A stretch of 11,125 nt of DNA from NCBI GenBank assembly GCA_012799265.1, contig JAAZLP010000172.1, positions 1-11,125 of the forward strand, read 5' to 3'. Source of the DNA: Phyllobacteriaceae bacterium (GTDB lineage Bacteria > Pseudomonadota > Alphaproteobacteria > Rhizobiales > Devosiaceae). The notes under the pieces are model-generated. The model saw nothing but the letters and a program-made list of their open reading frames with translations. It made no database searches and was not told the DNA's origin. Below, one piece after another: positions 5,404 through 11,125 of this stretch. The stretch's first letter is position 1. Each line of letters opens with the position of its first letter. Both the position numbers and the translations under genes were made by a program.

Positions 5404-7599
5404 GTGAGCGTAGGCAAGGAAAACTGGCAGGCTGACAGTCGGGAGGTCGAGGCGATCGTCGCGGGCCGTCATAGCGATGCCTTTGCCTTCCTTGGCCTGC
5501 AGCAGGTCGCCGGTGGCTGGGTCTTGCGCGCTTTCGTCCCCCATGCCGAAACGCTCCATGCCTTCACCCTGGACGGCACGCCGCTGGGCCACCTCATCCC
5601 GCGCCACAGCGCAGGTTTTTTCGAAGGCAAGGTCGAACTCCAAGGCCGCCAGCCGATCCGCTATCGGGCCAAAAATGCTGGTGGCGAATGGGACGTCTTT
5701 GATCCCTATTCCTTCGGGCCGGTGCTGGGCCCTATGGACGACTACTACCTCAAGGAAGGAAGCCATCTCCGGCTCTTCGACAAGCTCGGCGCCCATGAGA
5801 TGGAATTCGAGGGCATCCACGGCACCCATTTCGCCGTCTGGGCCCCCAATGCCAGCCGCGTCTCCGTTGTCGGCCCGTTCAACGAATGGGATGGTCGTCG
5901 CCACCCGATGCGCAACCGCATGGGCATCTGGGAAGTGTTCATTCCGGTCCTCGGTACGGGCACGATCTACAAATATGAGATCGTCGACAAGAACGGCACG
6001 GTTCTGCCACTAAAGGCCGACCCACTCGCCCGCCAGGCCGAATTGCGCCCCCGCAATGCCTCGATTGTGCCCGACCCGACGCCCTTCACCTGGACCGACC
6101 AGAAATACATGGAAGAGCGCGCCACCAAGGATTGGCGGCGCACGCCGATGTCTACCTATGAGGTCCATCTGGGTTCATGGCGCCGTCGGCCTGATGGCAG
6201 TTTCATGAGCTATGATCAGTTGGCCGAACAGCTCGTCCCCTATGCGGCCGACATGGGCTATACCCATCTCGAATTCCTGCCGATTTCCGAACATCCCTAC
6301 GACCCGAGCTGGGGCTACCAGACCACCGGACTTTTCGCACCGACCGCCCGCTTCGGCGACCCGGCGGGGTTCGCGCGCCTGGTCAATGCCGCCCACGAAG
6401 CCGGTCTCGGCGTGATCCTCGATTGGGTGCCGGCGCATTTCCCGACCGACGATTTCGGGCTCAGCCAGTTTGACGGCACCGCGCTCTATGAGCACGAGGA
6501 CCCACGGCAGGGTTTCCATCCCGACTGGAACACGGCGATCTACAATTTCGGCCGCAAGGAAGTCTCCGCCTTCCTCACCAATAGCGCGCTCTACTGGTTC
6601 GAAAAGTTCCACATCGATGGTCTGCGCGTCGATGCCGTAGCCTCGATGCTCTACCTCGATTACTCCCGCCAGCCCGGCGAATGGGTGCCCAACCAGCATG
6701 GTGGCAACCAGAACCTCGAGGCAGTTGCCTTCCTCCAGCGCGTCAATGCCGAGGTGTATCGCCAATTCCCCGGCGCCTTCATGATCGCCGAGGAGTCCAC
6801 CTCCTGGCCCGGCGTCAGCGCGCCGACCTATGCCGGCGGTCTCGGCTTCGGCTTCAAGTGGAACATGGGCTTCATGAATGACACGCTGCGCTATATCAGC
6901 CGCAGCCCCATTCACCGCCGCTTCCACCACAACGACATGACCTTCGGCATGGTCTATGCCTTCAGCGAGAATTTCGTCCTGCCGTTGAGTCATGACGAAG
7001 TGGTGCATGGCAAGGGATCGCTGCTCACAAAGATGCCGGGCGACGACTGGCAGCAGTTCGCCAACCTGCGCGCCTACCTCGCTTTCATGTGGGGCCATCC
7101 GGGCAAGAAGCTCCTGTTCATGGGCCAGGAATTCGCCCAGCGCGACGAATGGAACGAGAGCCGCAGCCTTGATTGGTGGCTGCTGGATTCCCCGCCGCAT
7201 GAAGGGATGCGACGGCTGGTGGCCGATCTCAACGCGGCCTATCGGAGCCTTCCGGCGCTGCATGAGCGCGACTGCGAGCCGGAAGGATTTGAATGGGCCA
7301 TCGGCAATGACCACAACAATTCCGTGCTGGCCTGGATCCGCAAGGCGCCGGGCGCTGATCCGGTGCTGGTGATCAGCAATTTTACGCCCGTGCCGCGCTC
7401 TGGCTACAAGGTGCCTCTGCCGTTGGCTGGGCGCTGGGTGGAGCGGATCAATACCGATGCCGGCTGGTATGCTGGCAGCGATACGGGAAATCAGGGAGGC
7501 GTGGTGGCCCGGCCGGTCGAGGGTCAACACTTCTCGGCAGAGGCAGAACTCTATCTGCCGCCGCTGGCGACCCTGTTTCTGAAATACGAGCCTGACTGA
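5404..7599 (+). CDS. glgB: 1,4-alpha-glucan (glycogen) branching enzyme, GH13
   Basis: GlgB cuts an alpha-1,4 glucan and re-attaches the piece through an alpha-1,6 link, creating the branch points of glycogen. From the GTG at 5404 the protein has 731 residues, close to E. coli GlgB (728). The N-terminal N1 region (about 20-110) is followed by a CBM48 module (about 138-230, with THFAVWAPNASRVSVVG at 141-157). The GH13 barrel follows (about 250-600) and then an all-beta C-terminal domain. Catalytic residues sit at the expected places: nucleophile Asp410 in GLRVDAV, acid/base Glu463 in MIAEES, and Asp531 in LSHDEVVHG. All three are offset by exactly 5 from E. coli Asp405, Glu458 and Asp526, which confirms an intact active site. 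An in-frame GTG at 5365 would add 13 residues; it is disfavoured because it lacks a ribosome-binding site and adds sequence with no family match that I recognise. It is the second gene of the operon, 78 bases before glgC. Confidence 0.97.
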   Translation: MSVGKENWQADSREVEAIVAGRHSDAFAFLGLQQVAGGWVLRAFVPHAETLHAFTLDGTPLGHLIPRHSAGFFEGKVELQGRQPIRYRAKNAGGEWDVFDPYSFGPVLGPMDDYYLKEGSHLRLFDKLGAHEMEFEGIHGTHFAVWAPNASRVSVVGPFNEWDGRRHPMRNRMGIWEVFIPVLGTGTIYKYEIVDKNGTVLPLKADPLARQAELRPRNASIVPDPTPFTWTDQKYMEERATKDWRRTPMSTYEVHLGSWRRRPDGSFMSYDQLAEQLVPYAADMGYTHLEFLPISEHPYDPSWGYQTTGLFAPTARFGDPAGFARLVNAAHEAGLGVILDWVPAHFPTDDFGLSQFDGTALYEHEDPRQGFHPDWNTAIYNFGRKEVSAFLTNSALYWFEKFHIDGLRVDAVASMLYLDYSRQPGEWVPNQHGGNQNLEAVAFLQRVNAEVYRQFPGAFMIAEESTSWPGVSAPTYAGGLGFGFKWNMGFMNDTLRYISRSPIHRRFHHNDMTFGMVYAFSENFVLPLSHDEVVHGKGSLLTKMPGDDWQQFANLRAYLAFMWGHPGKKLLFMGQEFAQRDEWNESRSLDWWLLDSPPHEGMRRLVADLNAAYRSLPALHERDCEPEGFEWAIGNDHNNSVLAWIRKAPGADPVLVISNFTPVPRSGYKVPLPLAGRWVERINTDAGWYAGSDTGNQGGVVARPVEGQHFSAEAELYLPPLATLFLKYEPD

Positions 7600-7617
7600 G
7601 ACTTTGACTGCAACCGT

Positions 7618-7659
7618 GCCGCGGGGCGGCCGGCGCTATACGATCCGGGTCAATCCGGG
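7618..7659 (+). repeat. Small hairpin and direct repeat in the glgB-glgC gap
   Basis: Two small structures share this 78-base gap. GCCGC-GGG-GCGGC (7618-7630) is a perfect 5-bp hairpin with a 3-base loop. ATCCGGG occurs at 7643-7649 and again at 7653-7659, a direct repeat with a 10-base period (one DNA turn). The glgC ribosome-binding site GGAGG (7666-7670) follows at once. The repeat is real; a function is not shown, and in GC-rich DNA both structures could be chance. Confidence 0.35.
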
Positions 7660-7677
7660 CATCTTGGAGGATGACGA

Positions 7678-8949
7678 ATGGCAGACTATCGGGTTCCATC
7701 GCCTTTGGCCCGCGAAGCCATGGCTTATGTGTTGGCTGGCGGACGCGGCACGCGTCTGATGGAGCTGACGGACCGCCGCGCCAAGCCTGCGGTCTATTTC
7801 GGTGGCAAGGCGCGCATCATCGACTTCGCGCTCAGCAACGCCATCAATTCGGGCATTCGCCGCATCTCGGTGGCGACGCAATATCAGGCGCATTCGCTGA
7901 TCCGACACCTCTCCCGCGGCTGGAACTTCCTGCGGCAGGAACGTAACGAAAGCTTCGACGTGCTGCCCGCGTCCCAGCGCGTCGCCGAGGACATGTGGTA
8001 TGCCGGCACCGCCGACGCCGTCTATCAGAACATGGACATCATCGAGGATTACGGCGCCCGCTACATCGTCATTCTCGCCGGCGACCACATCTACAAAATG
8101 GACTACGAAATCATGCTCCGCCAGCATGTGGACACGGGCGCCGATGTGACCATCGGGTGTCTCGAAGTCCCGCGCATGGAGGCGACAGGCTTCGGCGTCA
8201 TGCATGTCGACGGCCGCGACCGCGTGGTCGATTTCGTCGAAAAGCCAAAGGACCCGCCGGGCATTCCTGACAATCCGGACATGGCCCTGGCCTCGATGGG
8301 CATCTATGTTTTCGAGACCCGTTTCCTCATGGAACAGCTCAAGCGCGACGCGGCGACTGAAGGCTCGAGCCGCGATTTCGGCAAGGACATCATCCCCTAT
8401 ATCGTCAAGAACGGCACCGCCTGGGCGCACCGCTTCACCCGCTCCTGCGTCCGCTCTAGCAACGAGACAGTGTCCTACTGGCGCGACGTTGGGACGGTCG
8501 ATGCCTATTGGAAAGCCAATATCGACCTCACCGACATCACCCCGCAGCTCGATCTCTATGATCGCGACTGGCCCATCTGGACCTATGCGGAAATCACCCC
8601 GCCGGCCAAATTTGTGCATGACTATGATGGCCGCCGCGGTTCGGCCGTGAACTCGCTGGTCTCGGGCGATTGCATCATCTCGGGTGGCCAGTTGCAGCGG
8701 ACGCTGCTTTCCACTGGCTCGCGCGTCCATTCCTATTCAGTGCTGGAGGAAGCGGTGGTGCTGCCCTATTGCACCATTGGGCGCAGCGCGCGCGTGCGCA
8801 AGGCGGTGGTGGATCGCGGCGTTTCCATTCCGGAGGGCCTCGTCATCGGCGAGGACCCGGAATTTGACAACAAGTGGTTCCGACGAACCGAGGAGGGTGT
8901 CACCTTGGTGACGCAGGCGATGGTCAATCGGTACCTGGCAGATCGATGA
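7678..8949 (+). CDS. glgC: Glucose-1-phosphate adenylyltransferase (ADP-glucose pyrophosphorylase)
   Basis: GlgC makes ADP-glucose and pyrophosphate from ATP and glucose-1-phosphate, the committed and allosterically controlled step of glycogen synthesis. It has 423 residues, near the 420 of the Agrobacterium enzyme, to which it is very similar as I recall it. The nucleotidyltransferase domain holds the nucleotide loop LAGGRGTRL (19-27), LTDRRAKPAVYFGGKARIIDF (30-50), the catalytic Asp136 in AGDHIYKMDY, and the glucose-1-phosphate lysine Lys189 in FVEKP. The part after about 315 is the left-handed beta-helix domain. N-terminal basic residues (Arg12, Arg23, Arg26, Arg33, Arg34, Lys44, Arg46) correspond to positions studied in the Agrobacterium enzyme, so activation by fructose-6-phosphate and pyruvate is a reasonable inference. 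The ATG at 7678 has GGAGG 7 bases upstream, the best ribosome-binding site in the operon. An ATG at 7671 is out of frame. The stop overlaps the glgA start as ATGA (8946-8949). Confidence 0.98.
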   Translation: MADYRVPSPLAREAMAYVLAGGRGTRLMELTDRRAKPAVYFGGKARIIDFALSNAINSGIRRISVATQYQAHSLIRHLSRGWNFLRQERNESFDVLPASQRVAEDMWYAGTADAVYQNMDIIEDYGARYIVILAGDHIYKMDYEIMLRQHVDTGADVTIGCLEVPRMEATGFGVMHVDGRDRVVDFVEKPKDPPGIPDNPDMALASMGIYVFETRFLMEQLKRDAATEGSSRDFGKDIIPYIVKNGTAWAHRFTRSCVRSSNETVSYWRDVGTVDAYWKANIDLTDITPQLDLYDRDWPIWTYAEITPPAKFVHDYDGRRGSAVNSLVSGDCIISGGQLQRTLLSTGSRVHSYSVLEEAVVLPYCTIGRSARVRKAVVDRGVSIPEGLVIGEDPEFDNKWFRRTEEGVTLVTQAMVNRYLADR

Positions 8950-10409
8950 TCGAAGTCCTTTCTGTTACGGCCGAGGTCTACCCGCTGATCAAGACGGGCG
9001 GCCTCGCCGATGTGGCTGGCGCGCTGCCAGCCGCTCTCGCCCAATCCGGCGTCACCATGCGCACGCTCATCCCCGGCTATCCGGCCGTGATGAGCCGCAT
9101 GACCAGCGGCCGTGAAGTCTGGAGTTCGGAAGATCTCTTCGGCGTGCCCGCACGGCTGATCGCCGGTCGTGTGGAAGGGCTCGATCTCATCGTGCTCGAC
9201 GCGCCGGTTCTCTATGACCGTCCCGGCAACCCCTATGTCGGCCCCGAGGGCTGGGATTGGCCGGACAACTGGAAGCGCTTCGCCGCCCTGTCCTGGGTTG
9301 CGTCGGAACTGGGGCTTGGCCTTGTCGAAGGCTATCGCCCGCAGATCATCCACGCCCATGACTGGCAGGCAGGTCTTGTCGCGGCCTATGTCAAATATGG
9401 TCCGTCGGCGACGCTTAAGACGGTGATGACCGTCCACAATATGGCCTTCCAGGGTACGTTTGGCGCCGAAATCTTCCCGCAGTTGCGGCTGCCGCAGCAT
9501 GCCTTCTCGGTGGAAGGCGTCGAATATTATGGCGGCGTCGGCTATCTCAAGGCAGGCGTCGAATGCGCCGATGTGGTGACCACGGTCTCGCCCAGCTATG
9601 CTGCCGAAATCCGCACGCCGGCCTTCGGCATGGGGCTCGATGGCCTCCTCAATAACCGTTCTGCGACGGTTCATGGTGTTCTCAACGGCATCGACATGGA
9701 TGCCTGGAACCCCGCAACCGATCCGGCGCTGGCGCAGAACTATACCGCCAGCACTATCCAGCAGCGCGGGGTCAACAAGCGCGCCCTGCAGGAGGCCTTT
9801 GGCCTTGAGGCGTCGAATGGACCGCTCTTTGCCGTCGTCAGCCGCCTGACCTGGCAGAAGGGCATTGACCTGCTCGCCGCCAATATCGACCAGATCGTCC
9901 AGGCTGGCGGACAGCTTGCAGTGCTCGGTTCCGGCGAAACCGAACTCGAAAATGCCGTGCGTGCGGCGGTCATGCGCCATCCGGGCCAGGTTGGGCTGGT
10001 GACGGGCTATAATGAGGCACTGAGCCATCTCATTCAGGGCGGCGCCGATGTCATGGTCGTGCCGTCGCGCTTCGAGCCTTGCGGTCTCACCCAGCTTTAT
10101 GCGCTGCGCTATGGCTGCATTCCGTTGGTGAGCCGGGTTGGTGGTCTCAATGACACGGTGATCGACGCCAATGTCGCCGCCATGCAGGCTGATGTGGCGA
10201 CCGGTGTGCAGTTCGCACCGCCGGATGCGCATGCGCTGGGCGACGCAATCAGGCGCACGCTGGCGCTCTATGCGGACGAAAAATCGTGGAAGAAGATGCA
10301 GCGTCGCGGCATGAAGTCGGATGTCAGCTGGCAAGCTAGCGCCGCCCGCTATGCCCAGCTCTATGCGTCTCTGATCGGGGTGACCACAGATGACAATCCA
10401 GACCATTAA
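8946..10409 (+). CDS. glgA: Glycogen synthase (ADP-glucose-dependent, GT5)
   Basis: GlgA transfers glucose from ADP-glucose to the non-reducing end of an alpha-1,4 glucan. The 487 residues fit the bacterial GT5 family. The N-terminal Rossmann domain begins VLSVTAEVYPLIKTGGLADVAG (4-25) with the ADP-glucose lysine Lys16, followed by HAHDWQAGL (136-144) and TVHNMAFQG (162-170, His164). The C-terminal domain has SRLTWQKG (299-306), with Arg300 and Lys305, and SRFEPCGLTQLYALRYG (374-390) with Glu377. Arg300, Lys305 and Glu377 carry the same numbers as the key E. coli residues. The start is the ATG at 8946, which overlaps the glgC stop in ATGA. It lacks its own clear ribosome-binding site, so translational coupling to glgC is likely. 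The open frame extends 24 codons further up to a GTG at 8874, but that would lie wholly within glgC and precede the conserved N-terminal strand. The 3' end overlaps pgm by 20 bases. Confidence 0.98.
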   Translation: MIEVLSVTAEVYPLIKTGGLADVAGALPAALAQSGVTMRTLIPGYPAVMSRMTSGREVWSSEDLFGVPARLIAGRVEGLDLIVLDAPVLYDRPGNPYVGPEGWDWPDNWKRFAALSWVASELGLGLVEGYRPQIIHAHDWQAGLVAAYVKYGPSATLKTVMTVHNMAFQGTFGAEIFPQLRLPQHAFSVEGVEYYGGVGYLKAGVECADVVTTVSPSYAAEIRTPAFGMGLDGLLNNRSATVHGVLNGIDMDAWNPATDPALAQNYTASTIQQRGVNKRALQEAFGLEASNGPLFAVVSRLTWQKGIDLLAANIDQIVQAGGQLAVLGSGETELENAVRAAVMRHPGQVGLVTGYNEALSHLIQGGADVMVVPSRFEPCGLTQLYALRYGCIPLVSRVGGLNDTVIDANVAAMQADVATGVQFAPPDAHALGDAIRRTLALYADEKSWKKMQRRGMKSDVSWQASAARYAQLYASLIGVTTDDNPDH

Positions 10410-11125
10410 GACGACGCCCTATGGCGACCAGAAGCCCGGCACGTCGGGCCTGCGCAAGCGCGTAAAGGTCTATCAGCAGCCGAACTATGTCGAAAACTAC
10501 ATCCAGGCCATCTTCGATAGCCTGGAGGGGTTCGAAGGTCAGACGCTGGTCATCGGCGGCGACGGGCGCTTCTATAATGACGTCGCCATCCAGAAAGCGA
10601 TCCGCATTGCCGCCGCCAATGGCTTTGGCAAGGTGATGGTGGGGCAGGGCGGTCTTCTCTCGACCCCCGCCGCCAGCAATATTATCCGCAAATACAATAC
10701 CTTCGGCGGTCTCGTCCTCTCTGCAAGCCACAATCCGGGCGGGCCGGATGGCGATTTCGGCATCAAGTACAATGTCGGCAATGGCGGCCCGGCGCCGGAA
10801 AAGATCACCGACGCCGTCTATGCCCGCACGCAGGTCATCGGCAGCTACAGGACGCTCGATACGCCGGACGTTGACCTATCCACCATCGGCACGCAACAGG
10901 TCGGCGACATGATGGTCGAGGTCATCGATCCCGTGACCGACTATGCCGAACTGATGGAAGAGCTCTTCGACTTCAATGCCATCCGCGCTCTCTTCGCCTC
11001 CGGCTTCCGCATGACCTTTGATGCCATGCACGCCATCACCGGTCCCTATGCCCACGCGATCCTCGAGGACCGGCTCGGCGCACCCAAGGGCACCGTGCTC
11101 AATGGCATCCCGTCGCCTTCGTTCG
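10390..11125 (+). CDS. pgm: Alpha-D-glucose phosphoglucomutase, N-terminal part, cut by window edge
   Basis: Pgm interconverts glucose-6-phosphate and glucose-1-phosphate and so links glycolysis to GlgC and receives the product of GlgP. From the ATG at 10390 there are 245 complete codons with no stop. The sequence follows the eukaryote-like PGM1 branch of the phosphohexomutases, as in Agrobacterium: substrate-phosphate motif GTSGLRKRV (17-25), VIGGDGRFYN (54-63), the active-site phosphoserine loop LVLSASHNPGG (108-118) with Ser113 as the probable phosphorylated residue, then FGIKYN and FDAMHAITGPYA (210-221). Such proteins are usually about 540-560 residues, so less than half is seen. The metal site (DGDGDR) and sugar-binding loop lie to the right and cannot be checked. 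GGGGTGA (10377-10383), 6 bases before the ATG and inside glgA, is a good ribosome-binding site. The start overlaps the last 20 bases of glgA in another frame, which argues for one transcript. Confidence 0.96.
   Translation, partial: MTIQTIKTTPYGDQKPGTSGLRKRVKVYQQPNYVENYIQAIFDSLEGFEGQTLVIGGDGRFYNDVAIQKAIRIAAANGFGKVMVGQGGLLSTPAASNIIRKYNTFGGLVLSASHNPGGPDGDFGIKYNVGNGGPAPEKITDAVYARTQVIGSYRTLDTPDVDLSTIGTQQVGDMMVEVIDPVTDYAELMEELFDFNAIRALFASGFRMTFDAMHAITGPYAHAILEDRLGAPKGTVLNGIPSPSF

Noticed and set aside
7604..7641. TTGACT (7604-7609) and CTATAC (7636-7641) as an internal promoter for glgC.
   Set aside because: The spacer would be 26 bases, far from the usual 16-18, and neither hexamer has a good partner at the correct distance.
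8940..8955. GATC-GAT-GATC near the glgC/glgA junction as a regulatory palindrome.
   Set aside because: It is a 4-bp repeat within coding sequence at an ATGA overlap, and such matches are expected by chance.

Overview
The window reads as chromosomal DNA from a GC-rich alphaproteobacterium. The closest match I can make is the order Hyphomicrobiales (Rhizobiales), perhaps a Devosia-like genus. This rests on the gene order glgP-glgB-glgC-glgA-pgm, an Agrobacterium-type ADP-glucose pyrophosphorylase, and a eukaryote-like phosphoglucomutase at the end of the operon. The genus is a guess; the class is fairly secure. I see no RNA genes, mobile elements, CRISPR arrays or signs of recent transfer, and no gene-free stretch longer than about 165 bases.

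Layout: positions 1-722 (minus strand) hold the N-terminal 240 codons of a nucleoside hydrolase that runs off the left edge. A 164-base divergent spacer (723-886) separates it from a plus-strand KefB/KefC-like cation:proton antiporter with a C-terminal TrkA-N (RCK) domain (887-2743). After 93 bases comes the glycogen operon, all on the plus strand: glgP (2837-5308), glgB (5404-7599), glgC (7678-8949), glgA (8946-10409) and pgm (10390 to beyond the right edge).

How the genes work together: Pgm interconverts glucose-6-phosphate and glucose-1-phosphate. GlgC activates glucose-1-phosphate to ADP-glucose, GlgA extends alpha-1,4 chains from it, and GlgB adds alpha-1,6 branches. GlgP takes the outer chains apart again to glucose-1-phosphate. 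Synthesis and breakdown are therefore encoded together. The debranching enzyme (glgX) is not in the window; it may lie downstream of pgm.

The coding content is conventional and I found no new system. The points worth a second look are in control regions and details: a GGAAC-N17-GTT motif just before glgP that resembles an EcfG general-stress promoter and would give an almost leaderless glgP mRNA; a strong ribosome-binding site before a short out-of-frame ORF overlapping the glgP start; a perfect 10-bp-arm hairpin between glgP and glgB; start-codon choices for glgB and glgA; and an antiporter that seems to lack two of the three glutathione-contacting residues known from E. coli KefC.
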